Shown in pieces: positions 12,084 to 25,599 of a stretch of DNA of 64,000 bases (the first letter of the stretch is position 1; each line of letters begins with the position of its first letter). A model generated the notes under the pieces. The model was not told the DNA's origin and ran no database searches. It saw only the letters and a program-made list of their open reading frames with translations. The position numbers and the translations under genes are program-made. The stretch comes from Pempheris klunzingeri. Its lineage: Eukaryota > Chordata > Actinopteri > Acropomatiformes > Pempheridae. The stretch spans positions 20,811,432 through 20,875,431 of the forward strand of contig NC_092017.1 in assembly GCF_042242105.1 (NCBI RefSeq), written 5' to 3'.

Positions 12084-15000
12084 TCATCTTTTGACTTTCG
12101 TGTCCTCCTTGATTTTCCAAACCATCAGCTCCATGCAGGCGGCAGCGTCTTCGCTCGAGTCGTGACCCTCCACTGGAAACACATGAGCACAAAGAGGGAA
12201 GGTCAGGGCATCAGCAAGAGCATCGGTACGAAACCATGACTATCTGTACAAAACTTCATGGCGGTCCATCCAGTAGTTGCTGAGATATTTCAGTCTGGAC
12301 TAAAATGGTGGACCGACCAACCAAAAAGGCGATGGAGCCAAAAACCGTGAGAGTCAGAGTTCCTGTGCCTTTCAACCATTATCAAGGTGCATTTTCAAGC
12401 TTTTCCAGCACCATACAGCTATGATAAACTAAATATACTCAAATCAATTAGGCTCTCTCTGACTTATTTCCTCACCTAAAGAGTAAACTATTCACTAAGA
12501 TAGTGATGTATTACATTAATGACACCAATACCTTAAAATCTTGAAGACGCTACATAAAATGTAAGCATTTTCAAGGATTTCCAGCACCCGATCCAATCCT
12601 GGAGAGTGCTTCAATAATTTTCATTAGTCCTACAGATCTTAATATGTCAGGATCACAGATCATCAGCAGTGATAGAGACACAAGGCTTTCTAAAGCTTTG
12701 AGGCATTTCAACAACCTCTACGACAGGAGGATTTAACGCCCTCTGGTCGACACAGTGAGCATGAGCGACATCTGCTGGTGACATGGATGTAGTGTAGGTG
12801 AGGTACAGGACTGCATAACACTAAGCCAGCAGATTTAAAACACATTTAGATAAGATGAGGCCTTCTCTGGACATGATATGATGCACCAAAACTACATTTC
12901 TATTAGTGTGAATTTAAAGCAATTCATTATTTCACTTATTTTATTGGACACCTTTACACAGGATTTACTACATCACCATCATCGACCTGTGAGAATCCTA
13001 CTGTCTTTTTGTTTTGTATTTCTACTGTTTGTACTGTTACGACTTCCTCATTATATGTTTTTTGCCTGTTGTACCCACAGCTGTTCAAACATGGGGGTTT
13101 CTCTCTTTCAGCTTCCCGTCCTGAGTTTACTTCAGGTTTTTTTTTTGGTTCAAAGCTTTTTTCTCTGACTTAGTAGAGCGTGACCTTGGTGAGGAACTGT
13201 ACCTGCTGTGGGTCTACAGGGCCCATTAAAACACTGTATAAGATAGTGGGCTGTACTAATAAAACACTGTTTTAAAAAGACTGTGGTTTAATAGGCTGCG
13301 CTTCAATGAAATGAGCTCAACAAATGAAAATTAACTGATGCTGACTGATCAGTGAGTCAATTTTCAGTCGCTTGCTGTTTACGTGGAATTTGATATGAGT
13401 CGGTTACAAATGGAGATTATGGGATTATGCTCCAGGGCACAGACGCTGTTCCCACAGCTCGTCTCGTTACAAGAGGAAGCCGGTGAGGATGTATAAAGAG
13501 ACCTGGACGCAGCGTTGGTGGTGGACAGTTGCTCTGTGGCTCACAAAACAAGCTTCCTAGTTTAAAATCGGATCTTCCGCATTGCAGGGCCCGCAGAGAA
13601 AGTGCACTAGAGACTCACTTCTGAGTGAAAAGAGACGTCTCTTTCACGATGGAAGTCTATGGCAAAAAATATCTTTTTGAGCCTAATGGCATCACGTGAT
13701 GGACGTCATTGCTGTAATTCCACTGTTGTCCCGCTATGTTAAGATTGCTTCAGAGCCTGGTGCACTTCCTGGAGGCTTGTGTGGATCCCCACACCTAAGA
13801 AACTTCTTTTATTTTATACACTCTGTTCCACCAGGTCATATGTTCTATGTTTTTATTTGTTCGTGTTTTTGTTGTTTTTATCTTGACTGTGTATACGACT
13901 TTATCTTGTTCTGTAAAGAACTTTGTAACTGTTTTGAATACTGCTATACAAATTAAGTAAATCATTATTATTGTTACTAAATATTCTTAGGATACAGGGG
14001 ACAGTGCCTGTGTTATGGGGATTATATGTAGATAAAATGGGGATGAAATGATTTTTCAGATTCAAGACTTTCATCCAGAAAAAAAAAAACAATACTCAAT
14101 ACACTTACTTGACTTAAATCCTAGATAATTACTGAAATTATGTCCACATACATCAGTTTAAAATGCCTCTGAGCTTCACCGTCAATATTCAGAATAACCT
14201 GTACGCATTAATAAAGTGCTATGACGACACGTATTAGATGTTTGCAGTATTATAATTGTTGGACTAATTAATTTCTTAACTCATCATTTCATCATCATCA
14301 TGTCTATCTCAGCTCTTGTTATAAAAGTCTGTTTCCTCACCGTTGTCCTGGATGATGCGTTTGAGGTGGTCGGCCATCAGGTTCCTCAAGGCACGTTTAT
14401 AGGGCAAGCCGAGGCGGTGAGGGAACACAATGGCCGTGTCTACGACTGAACTGTGGATTAGCTGGAGGCAAGAGAGACAGAGACAGAAAGAGGGGGACAG
14501 AGGGAGCATTTCACCAAAGGTTTTTCTTTTATCTCAGCTCAGGCTCAACAGTAGAAACTCAGCCTGAAATCAAGGCCAATGAACACAACAATTACCGCCT
14601 GATTGTAAGTGAACATCACGTTATTAGATTTCTGCATCGCTCTGCTTGACTCTGAGCTCTATGAGACAAACACCTGTGAAGACTTCCTCATATGTACAAT
14701 ACTGAGTTTCAGTTTTTGGTCATTAAACTCTGTCCAAAAAGGTTTTCTGAATGACTATTTGTGATAATAAGTTGCGATTCTCAAGCTTGTTTGGCTGATT
14801 TAATAAAGAACATTATTCGTCAACAGAATTTATCCTTTTCTACTTTATGCACAGTTTTACAGAACAGGTCAGTTTTCCTCCTTACTGAACAAATTGATAC
14901 CACACTTGGCACCATCACTTGTTTATCAGAACTTTACTTAAAATGTTTTCTTTAAAATGTAAAGTCCTTGTCAGGTAATTCCATACAGCACTGTTATGTT

Positions 15001-18000
15001 TATAAATGAGGTAAGTTTGCAATATATGTTGTAGTTCTGTCATTTCAATAATCATTTGGGCATTTACGTTGCAGCTACACAAGCACTATGTAACCTTTGG
15101 TGAGCAGCACCAACAGCGACCTCTGCTGCCACGAACAGTAATTACAGGACGTTAGCACAATTAATTCTGCTGATATCTGAGCAACTGATCTAATGAGTAC
15201 AAATATTTGAAGGAGAACACACTTTGACACGAGTCGCTGGTGTATCGCCGTAAAGCGTTATGCTCTTCTCGCAGCACATAGTTACATAGTGCAGAACAAG
15301 TGTTTGGGGAGTTGGATTGACAGAGGCGCCTAATACAAATCAGTGTACCATCAAAATGGTAAAATAGCTGTACAGTGTTGTTGTAAATATGCCACTTAAA
15401 CAATTATATGTTTATCAAAGTGAAGAGAAAGTAAAGGTAAGGTGCAAACTGACTGATTTACAGGAAGCACATTTTACGGACAGTAACGAGCAGCAGAGAT
15501 ATTTGTGAGAAAAGCTACAATTGTATGAATCATTTTCAGGCCCCTCAAAAGTGTCAAATAAAAAGTATAGAAGATCAACGAAGAGCCACGGTACCTTCAG
15601 AGCGAGCAGGTCGCTCTCCAGACTGTGTCCTATGAGGATGGATTCAGCGCTGAACATACTGAGCAGCACGGCCTGAACGTCTCTCAGACTGATGGTGGTG
15701 TTCTCCAAGTCCTCCTCCGTCACACCTGAAAATCTGAAAGACACACGGTACACACTGCCTTCACCCTACTGCGACCTTTTCAAAGACGAATTTAATACAG
15801 GAGGGCGATTACTTTACCCGTTCTGTGTCGAGCTGCAGGGGACAAACTCACCGTGTGTTGTAATCAACCACTTTGCTTTCAGGCTTGACGAATGTATCGT
15901 AGATGACTTTCAGCTCGGAGTCAATGACGGTCACCCTCGTCAGCTCCAGGCCCTGCTTAGTGTAACACTGTTTCAGGGGAGAGACAAAACAAGTTCATGT
16001 GACTGTGAATACAAAATATGAGAAAAGTTGGGAGTCAGGAGAAGCACCAATGCGCACTACTATTATACTACTGTATAATCAGAGTAACAAATTATTCATT
16101 TCATGATTTTGTGACTGACTCACCATCTCACAGTCCAAAGCAAACACCCCTCCATTACCATCTGGTGGTAGAGCTTTACTGAACGTCGAGACGTAGCCAT
16201 CGAATGACTCTTTTCGTCCATCCTGAACATGTTGCTGTGGGAATATGAAACATTTAAAGTCCGGGGACGTATCAGGACTGTTTAAAAAGTGCCGAAAATG
16301 ACTTCAAAATCAATTAGAGAGGTGTTTTTTTATTGCAGTTATCCTGAAAGTTCTTGATCAAACGTTTGTAATGTTTCTCAGGATTATGACCAGTTTTCCT
16401 CAGTAGAGCAGACACAACTAATCATCTAAAGTTATACACAAACAACTGAATTCTGATATTGTAACACATGCTGTAAAACCCATCCCAGAGAAGGAGAAAG
16501 GCAGAAATGTTAATGATTATTGGTCTATTGTCAGACAATAAAAACACTAGTAAGTAAGCTGAGTAAAGCAAATACTCATCGTCTGACTGACGGATATGTA
16601 AGAGCTCATTACAGCCACAGAGATGAATCAATACCTCTGACAGGTTTAACCAGCATGAGCTTCACTAACCTGGTATCTACTAAAAGGCTATGGTACTGTT
16701 ATTTATGGTACTTTTAAAGTTACATTGGTTTTAGCATCTTTCTCGGATTGGCATGTCTTACGTTACAGTGCATTCTTCAATTCTGTCTTTGAAAGTAGTT
16801 TTTCCTCCCTCTACATTAGCGCAGACATTTCAGTTATTAAAATACAAAGAAGAAAAACTAATAGCTGTTGGCCTGAAAAGGACGATACCTTGGAAACTTG
16901 GCAGCCTGGCGCGCCGACAGCTGCAGAACAGCAGCTGTAGTTGGTCTCCCAGCCTCCAGCGACTGCCACAGAAGACAGGAAAGGACGAGTCGTACCAGGA
17001 CAGAGATAAAAAAAGAGTCATTAAGAGTTAGATTTGGCAGCGTGAATTACAAGAGAAAACTAGAATTACCGCCTTGGGGTTGTATGCCTTCACCAACCAG
17101 CCCTGTTGCAGATTACATCCAGACTCATGATACGTGTAATGAAGATTTTAATGAACTTTAACAAAAGATACTGAGTGCATTTTATGGCGAAACTGAAGTC
17201 ATCACTATAGACATGCATGATTTCAGAGAATAGGTTATGACCATTTGTGAGTTCACAGTGACCATGACTCACTCTTGAGTTAATTTGTGCAAAAGTTGAA
17301 GAAATTCCCTCAAGGCGTTCCTGAGATACCGCGTTCAACCTGAATACATAATGCCTCACATCACAGCATATAAAAAGCCAAAGAAACGTACCTTTATGTC
17401 TACGTAATCGGCCCCAGTGAAAGCTACATTCCTCTTTCCGTACACAGTTGCCATTGGCGTTGATCCTATACTCTGCTCCACAACGACAGCATATCTTGGC
17501 GAAAGCTGGAAACACATTACAGAGCGTTCGCTAAAACCCAAATAATGTTGGACCATATATACCATTATTGATATACATATTCATACAGCAGGAGAGAGCT
17601 GTGGGGTCGTGTGGTCACTCACGGTCTGACTGGGCCTTTTTCTCCGGGAGGTTGTATATGACGGCTTTTCCGGTGGCCTCTGGGTTTATTCTTGGGTATC
17701 CGTGCTCCTGGAGCTGCTCGTCTGTCATCAGATAAGCATTCAGCTTCCTGTACAGTGTGGCTCCTGCAGCGAGACAGAGCAACGACTGAAACAACTGTTT
17801 CTATGTACAAACGTGATAAACCTGACTCTGGAAATGTGAAGGACAAGAAGAGGCCTAAGTTGAAACACGAGCTAGTTAATGTTGCCAGCATTGAATATTT
17901 GGCTTATGAGTTACAGACCGGTAACAGGGCTGCAACTAACAGATATTTTGTAGTATTGTATCACTTGGTGAATAAAACATTTCAAAAAATGTAAAAAAAT

Positions 18001-21000
18001 TGGCCATCAATTTCCCAGAGGCTAAGATGGCATCTTCAAAGTCCATTTTTTGTCTGACCAACCGTCCATTAACAAAACATATTTAGTTTACCATCATCTA
18101 AGAGAAGAAACAGCTTTTTACTTTATTACTAAATACAAACTTTCAGCTGATCAACTAATAGACAAATTCTTTCAGCTCTAGAACTGAGTTAACAAAGTGA
18201 ATAATATTAAAATGTGAATTCTGTTGGTGGTGTTGGTATTTTCACTAGATAAATAACTTGACAGACTTTCACCAATTCATTCCTGTAAACACACCACCTC
18301 TGACGCCTTGTCATGGGACAGGAGGTTTCCTGTAAACAGCACCTGGAGGTTGTCACATGGGTATTTGAACACCACATCACAGAGTAAACAAACATTCACA
18401 GGGTCCTTTTATTTCCTTCTCTTGGCTTTTTGATTTTATCGGAGGTATAATCGTTTTTGTGTTGTCAGAGCTGTGATCAGGTGACTGAAGAAAACAGGAA
18501 TGACAAGAGAAACATGTATGAGAAATATGGTCATAACAATTGTGGCGAAGGGGAACTGAAAACACTGCAAACATGATACTTCTTGTTCTCTTGACTGCGG
18601 CCCTCTGTAGGAGTTAGCTGAGCAGAAAATCAAAGAAAAATCGGACTTTACCAGTGAGTCTCTCCTCCTGTTGTTTACCCATCCTGTTGAGAGTGAAACT
18701 GGTTGTAGCAGCAAGACGACCTCCCAGAACTTCCTCATGGGACTGAGCCCTCCTGTTGGCAATGACGCCTGGATCCTCTGCAGAAAAACACACAAAAGGT
18801 ATCACTATTACCTCAACAACCTGTATTTGCCACATTGACTGCAATCCTTACTTTTGCGTCTATGTTTCTGGCCATTTATGTAAACAAAAGCATCATGCAG
18901 TGTTGACTAAGAGTGAATACTGCATGTTGTACCGCACAGGGACTGAGGGGACGTACTGGTGACAGGCGATGAACAGGAGCTGCTCCTGCTGCGGAGCTTT
19001 TTCAGAGTGTTGACAGCCACGTTGAGGTAGATGTTCTTACTGCTGCTGCGCTCATACACCAGCTTCTCCTCGTCAAGGGCCTGAAACAGTCAAACCTCCG
19101 TCACTGTCCATAGCACAATTTGTTCAGCTGAAGCACTTATTGAATCTCCTCTGCACCAAAGACAGCCTGTGGTGGTTGTGGTAACTTGTTGTTATTCATA
19201 CCATCTGGAAGGCGATGTCCTCTGATGGGCAAAATTTGACACATTCATCTATGAAAGTGTTGAGGTAGCGCTGACGGATGTTGGTGGGAACTTTGGCCCC
19301 AAACTCAGTGGGGATGACTGGGCGCTTCATTGAAGTACTCTGAAAAAGTCAAAACAGAAAGAAAGCATTGACAGTACATTAAATACAGTAAATATCCAGT
19401 GATGTGCAGACACAAAAGCATTAAACAAATATTCCAAAAAACAATCAGTAGGACGACATTTTGTGGTTTTTTGTGGATACCTTCATAGAGGGTGTGTGTG
19501 CCACCCTCCTCTGCATGACAGTGGATGTGGTCTTGGACAAGATGCTAGCGGTAGTTTGAGCCCTGATGGTCTGATGGGTCTGGCTGGGGGATAACACTCG
19601 ATTGGCAGCTGGTTTAACATCTGCAAGACCTAGTCAGACACAGACACACACATAGTACGTGACCTTTTACTTAGACATTCGAGATAGCTCCATTTCTAGC
19701 AATCAAAGAAGAGAAACAAAAGCTGTACAGAGTAATGGAGGCACTCATACTTGTTTTAGAGGATTTGATCTGTGGGTTGGGACGGTGTGCTATTCTCTTC
19801 TTCTCTCCTGAAAAGCTGGGGCTTGAGCTCTGTGAGCCAACTCTGACTGAAGCAGAGAGCTGGGCAGCTTGCTGCTGGGCCATCTGCATACGCTGGTAGC
19901 AGACCTCCTGGGCTGTCAATCTCTTGTATGGCCGCACTGCAGTCTTAGAAGGTGCATCAGACTGACAAAAACAGAAGCACATTTTAAAGTGGTGTTGTAT
20001 GAGGTACTTATCCATAGTTGGTGTATTACATACAATAGATGGCAGTCAGCGTGCCCCCAGTTTGGAGGAGCAGCCAGGAGTCCCAGTACAGACGCTTAAT
20101 AATATATTTAAAGATAAGATAAAACTTTTTATTGATCCCTCAGTGGGGAAGGTTTGCTGTTACTGCAGCTCAAGGGACAGACAACTGTGGGGCTGCAGAA
20201 AAATATAATTAAGCCACCGAAAAGAGGCTCACCTAAAGTAAAAATCAGTCTCAGATGAAGTGTGTGCTATATTTAGAATATTTTCACTGCTTTACAATGC
20301 CGTCATACTCTTTGCACACTTAAAAGCCACCAGACACCATTGACAAAAATAGTAATTTTTCCACTCAAAACTTGGGAGTGTGCAGTGTTAACGCTGGGTC
20401 AATCAATGAACTAACACACGGGTTCAGATCTGTACTAACCATTTAAAGCACCAAAGTCACATAATAACACAAGCAAACAAACCAATCAAGGCAGCAGTAG
20501 ACCCGCAACTCCTGTGTTCTGCAAGTGAAAATTTGTGAATGGAATCCGGTGGCTTTGAAGCGAGCGATAAGAAACAGATAATGGCTGATGGACAGGGCTA
20601 TCTGGCAGCAGTGTAAAGCAGTGGAAATATTCTAAATATAGTGTACAGTAACTGATGTTGATATTTTTAGGTGGACCTTTTTGTAGGTGGCTTAAAATCG
20701 TTTTCTGCTACCCCTGTCCACAGCACTACGCTGCTTAGTGTCTGTGTCATGACTCAATCTGGGGGCTTGCTGACTGCAATCTAGTGCAAATACTACAGAG
20801 ACTATAGATAAGTACCTGACACAACCCCACGTCAAACAACTACCCCTTTAATACAGACAGTATGATGCTGAAATAACAATAATTAAGTCAAGGGATTCTC
20901 TGGATGCCAGCACTAGAAATGAAGTCAGTAACTGCAACATGGTTTTTTATGGAAACACTCAAAATGTGCCTGTTAAGCACCAAACTGTACATATGTAATG

Positions 21001-24000
21001 GTATATAGAGTATACGCTTCGGAAATACTTGGTAACTGGTAACGATAATGTGAATGCACAGAGGTAAATCAGCTGATGCAAACAGTCAGCTGTGCGAAGT
21101 TGCACACCTTACAGATGTCCTAACATTTATGTTTTACCTTATTGTTTATATAGATTTTTATTCCTACATTCAATTCATTTATTATTACTAAAACAAACCC
21201 ATAACTTAAACTCTTCTGAACCTCAAACTTACTTGGCAAAAACAAACAAAGAAACCAAGAAAAAAAAAAAACAGAAAAAACAAAACAAATACAGCCTGGG
21301 CCTTGATGAGACTGTGTTATCAAAAGCCTCCTTAAAAGGAGATGACTCTCAGCTGACTGCTCAGAAAACACAGACAGCTGACTGCTTACAGTCAAACCAA
21401 ACGGTGCACTGAAAAGCTATAAAATATGCGAGTGGAAATCCCCGACACCACCCCCGCTGTGCAAACATTTTCATAATGTTTTTTAGCGTTTACTTCCTTG
21501 TTAGTTCTGATGTGACCAGGGAGGCTTCGTAAAGCGCCACCTCCACTACCTGTTATGAAGAGTGTGTTGGTGTTTGTGATGGCTACGCTTACCGAAAAGG
21601 CTCGGGGGAATCTCCATCTCATGACACTTCTCTGATTCCCCATGATATACTGTTATTGTACCACTGTGTGTTGATTTCGTGCATCACCCTAGTGATAATG
21701 TTGACTGTCATAGCAACAGAATTTATACTTTAAACAATTACTGTTTTGTAAATAAACATGATTTGACTAAAACTGATGTTCTGAACTGCTGGGATAAGAA
21801 AGGGATAATGTACAGCGAGCCAGACCCCAACAGGGTGACGCAGGGCCCCGAAGAGAAGTGGACGGGTCTCGAATCATCCTGAGGGAGTTTGGTTCATTTT
21901 GGAACAATGACTGCTGCTCACTACACATTATCCCGCTTGTTACGCGGCTATAGAAATCAACAATTTGACAAAAAAATACTAACGTAAGAATGATTTTGAT
22001 TTAAATTAAAATATTGCTTCTGTTGTCCATGGCAACGGTCTGTTATGCAGAAATAACAAACCGTAGAGTGCCATAATTGACCAATCAGAAACGAGTATTC
22101 AACAAAGCCGTGCACAAGTAGGGATGTTGTGTCCTCTGACAGCTATGTGTGATGTAGAAGGAGGATGAAGTCAAGGTGGCAAACTTACATTTCCTTTGGC
22201 AACAAAATGAGAGACTCTCTTCTTTTGACCGGGAAAGAGAGTAGTTAAAGTGCTCTCTGTGCTTTTCTCCTCCTCTGAATCCTTAGAAAGCTGCGAGGGC
22301 ACAACACAGGAAGTTAATTCAATCCCACCATCTGGCATTCGCAAAATATGACTAATAAAAATAAGTGCGTGGTACATGAAAAGGACAAGTGCAACAGTAT
22401 GGCGCGAAAGAAACACTGATACCTGTTTAGCTTGCCTTCCCTTGTCTTCCCTCTTCACATCCTTGGATTCATTGAAGATCCGCAAACACTCCTCCATGGG
22501 ATCGGAGTCAAAGTCCAGATCGTCCTGGAAACTAGAGAGGTCGATTCCAATGCCGTCGATCTCGTCCTTACCTGCCCCGCTGCCGTCACCCTCATCGTCA
22601 GAGGAAGACGGGGTCAGCTCTGATGCTTTCCTCTTGTTCAGATGTCCCCGCTTTAAAGCATTGGCAGATTTTCTCACCAGCACTTCTTCAAGATCCTCCT
22701 CATCATCATCGTCCACCTCGATCGGTTCGGCCTCCTCTGGGCTCTCATCTCCGAACAGATCGGCGTGGCTGAGGCTCAGACTCCGCCGTTTCTCTTCAAG
22801 TCTTTTCCCGTTTGATGACCTCATGTTTTGCTTCGCCTTCTCTTTACTGTTTGCAGGACTCCCTTTACTGTTACTACTACTGCTCACACTGCTAGAATTA
22901 CTTTTACTGATCTTCTTTACGTCCTTTTCTCTTTTACTGCTGTCAAGTTTACCATTTTTATGTTGGCGGTCTTTATATTTGCTGAGTTCCTTTTCCTTGT
23001 CTGATAACTTGGGTTTCTTGCTTTCCCTTGCATCATTTTCCGTATCTCTATCTCGTTTGCTTGAGTCCGTTTTTACTTTTTCCACAGCTTTGATCTTACC
23101 ATCACTTCTCTTTTCATTTCTGCCTTCCCTCTGAAGTTTATCAGATGTCTTAACCTTAACCGTGTTTTTCCTATCATTTGATTTTCCATGACTCTTGTTC
23201 TCCTTCTTTGCAGAGTCCTGATTTGAGGTCTTTATTAACCCTTTGTCTTTACTGCTGCTACTGCTGCTACTCTTACTACCAGTTGTCTTGTTGAACTTTT
23301 CAAGTTTATGCACTCGCTCTGATTTGCCACTTTTCTCATGACTAGTTCGACTAGCCACCTTCTTTTTTTCTAGGCTGTCCTTTTGTTTAATATTTTCCTG
23401 GCTGTCCGAGTCCCCTGCCAAGTCCTCTTTATTCCTCTGTGTGAGTGCATTCAGAACACTTTCAGATCTTTCTTTTCTCTCCTTCCCCACGGCATCCCAA
23501 AGTGACCCACTATTGCCTTTTCTCTGCTGGAGGTTGCTAAGTGAGGTGGGTCGATACTCTGTTCCAGAGCTCTCCCCATCAGACTCAGAGAAAGTGTACT
23601 TTTTGGAGTCTACACTCTGCTGCAGGGGCTTTTTCGCAGCCACAACATACTCCTCATCCGACATGTCTGATCCTGGTAGTTTTCGAGTCTTGCTCCCCTC
23701 CGTCTTAACAGCTTTTGCACCTTTGTCACGCTTGCTTTTCACTGCGATTCCTGCCGAGAAGTTGGACAGTGGGTCATACTCCATATCTGTAGATGGTTTT
23801 GAATTGTCCACAGTGTATTTACACTTAGAGGAGGATGTGCTGTTGGAGTACTTTGGACTGGGGGGAGGAGAGGGGAGTTGGTGTGTGTGTGTCCGAGATG
23901 TAGGCTTCCTCAGTGAAGTAGGAACATATTCCATGGAGTTATTACTGTTCCCCTGGTTGTCTGAATCCAAGGTATACTTGCTGCAGCCTGGGGAGGGATT

Positions 24001-25597
24001 ATAATCCCTTGCAGTCATCTGATAACTCCCAGGGTCGTATGCCAAGTGTGATGGCGGCGTTCTACTTTTAACAGCATCAGGCGAAGACACTCCTGTACTC
24101 TCGCTGGGATCATACGGTTCATCCCCAATCCGAGAGAGCTTCCTCTTCTCCCTCTCCACCTCGCTGCGGACCTCCTCGATGGCCTTGTTGACCAGCTCCA
24201 GCGCACCACTGAGGTCTCCGGAGGCAGCCGGCTGTCCATTCTGCTGCTCCTGTGGCCTCACAACTTCTGGGTTGAAGGGATCATAACCTTGTTCTGCGTA
24301 AACGCAAGACAAATAATTGTAATAAAACTGACAATTCGAATAATAAAAGACCCACTTACAAGCCTGTCTAGAGCTTTCAATCAAAATACTGAGCTTATTA
24401 TGCAGATCGGACATGATGCGACCGATTACAACAGTTCCTTTGTCACTGAAATTATAAGAGTCAGTGTTTCTGCTTCAAATTACATTCATTCTGAGAATGA
24501 AGGCCACGCACTCAATTTCAGTGCCACAGCAATCCTTGGAGCACACTACTGCATTGTCTTGATTACCATGACGGCCACATGCAGTAAGGCAGAGCGTTAC
24601 ACCCATTTTAAATTTGGGGAAATGAGAGAATTGATATCAGCAAATTCCTCCTTGAGTTTAAGCATTAGAATCGGTACCAGGACAGAAAAAGATGTCAGCG
24701 CGTCGCTACTTTCCACCACATCTCCTCCCCATGAGATGTGTTATCCAGTGAGAGTTAAGCACATCACATAAAACATCCCAAAACCTACATGACAACATCT
24801 GCAGCTTTAAAAAGCTCAGATGGTCTTTAGTGGATTTTTAACAGGATTCATATAAGACGTTAACTCGTGAAAGTTGGTGACAACTCCAGTGGGACAAGTG
24901 GTGGATTATTCTTCAAGGGGAATAAGCTCAGCAGACCAAAACAAAGGTCAGTCACACCCCCCTAAAATACTGTCTTTGTAGCTTAAAACACACAGCTGAC
25001 ACGCATTGGTTTGCTGCTACAGGTGCAAAAACGTATAAAAGTATATATCAAGATTCCTGCAGGACACTTGATTCTTAATTCCATGACCTCAGGTGAATTT
25101 CTTAATCACAGTTTCCTTGCCACCTCACTATATTTGTGACAATTACTACTACAGTGTCTAGAAGCCTGTGTCTGATATTTTGACGCTTCAGCTTCCCTGT
25201 GCGGGCTCATGAACATTTACACCGACCATGGCTGGAGGCTGAACCGGGAAGATGCATCAGTGCTTGTTCGTTACGGAGCAGCTACCGTTATCAGAAATTC
25301 ACTTTACTCCGTTACTGGTTTCGGTTGCCCGTTTTCCAACACCATGGTGCGCACACGTCCTAGAGGGTTTAAGAGACTTTTGGATAAAATAAGAGGATAT
25401 TCGGCACCTTTCTGTGCGGACTGCAGGTCTCTTTGCTTTTTAGCGTCCGCCGGTGCTCCGTAGGACGGCCGTCTCTGCTGGCTGTGCCTGAAGTGACAGT
25501 ACGGTCTGTTGCACCCATTTCTGCTGCCTTTGCCCTCGCTGTATTCCGTGTAAAACGGACAGTCAATCCCTCGAAAGAAGCCGGTGGATCTTAGCAT
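12084..25597 (-). CDS. rexo1: RNA exonuclease 1 homologue (REXO1, elongin A-binding protein 1), complete
   Basis: REXO1 is a nuclear DEDDh-family 3'-5' exonuclease that also binds elongin A. Sixteen coding exons run 25597-25408, 24293-22423, 22290-22189, 19961-19751, 19629-19481, 19339-19202, 19080-18957, 18777-18652, 17763-17623, 17505-17392, 16962-16889, 16234-16124, 15967-15852, 15733-15595, 14461-14341 and 12172-12084. All phases agree and give 1271 aa (human about 1221). The N-terminus [15 protein letters not shown] carries a CCCH-like stretch (YCHFRH). The large second exon encodes a low-complexity Lys/Ser/Glu region, then [17 protein letters not shown]. The elongin A-binding region follows (about 720-970), then a Cys/His cluster (C1023, C1026, C1044, H1047). 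The exonuclease domain keeps D1114 and E1116 (ALDCEM), D1197 (IGHSLESD), H1246 and D1251. The exon 1 donor is the least certain; another in-phase GT lies 51 bases downstream. The ATG at 25597 fits the family start. Confidence 0.97.
12240..12345. repeat. Interspersed repeat, CATGGCGGTCCATCCAGTAG type
   Basis: The sequence TTCATGGCGGTCCATCC, then GTTGCTGAGATATTTCAGTC and TGGTGGACCGACC, is a familiar teleost interspersed repeat in the last rexo1 intron. It is a fragment and the class is uncertain. Confidence 0.5.
13640..13975. repeat. Retroelement-like 3' tail and flanking repeat
   Basis: The segment about 13880-13975 has CTGTAAAGAACTTTGTAACT, then TGCTATACAAATTAAG and an ATT-rich end. This resembles the shared 3' tails of fish LINE/SINE elements. 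The part before it (TCTATGGCAAAAAATATC and following) also looks repeat-derived. The repeat sits in the 2.2 kb intron before the last rexo1 exon. Confidence 0.4.
15083..15292. mobile_element. MITE-like element with 12-bp perfect inverted ends
   Basis: GCACTATGTAAC at 15083-15094 is matched by its exact reverse complement GTTACATAGTGC at 15281-15292, giving an element of 210 bp. There is no coding capacity. It lies in the rexo1 intron between the exons at 15733-15595 and 14461-14341. The inverted ends and size fit a non-autonomous DNA transposon; no target-site duplication was confirmed. Confidence 0.6.
17925..18181. repeat. Dispersed GGGCTGCAACTAA element, rexo1 intron copy
   Basis: It begins AGGGCTGCAACTAACAG and ends TTCAGCTCTAG with AACTAATAGACAAATTC before it, as in the copy at 1021-1269. 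It lies between rexo1 exons 9 and 8. Confidence 0.6.
20105..20195. repeat. AAGATAAGATAAAACTTTTTATTGATCC repeat fragment
   Basis: The sequence GATAAGATAAAACTTTTT, then TTGATCCCTCAGTGGGGAA and TTACTGCAGCTCAAG, matches a common fish retroelement-derived repeat. It is a longer relative of the fragment at 4630-4690, in the 2.2 kb rexo1 intron 19962-22188. I saw no exon in the rest of that intron. Confidence 0.55.
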
Positions 25598-25599
25598 TA

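Noticed and set aside
22376..23134. Long plus-strand open frame of 252 codons
   Set aside because: It is the antisense of the Lys/Ser-rich rexo1 exon 2; its Leu/Ser-rich translation is a by-product of that low-complexity coding sequence.
24289..24771. Plus-strand open frame of 160 codons
   Set aside because: It lies in rexo1 intron 1 across the exon 2 acceptor and has no recognisable domain.
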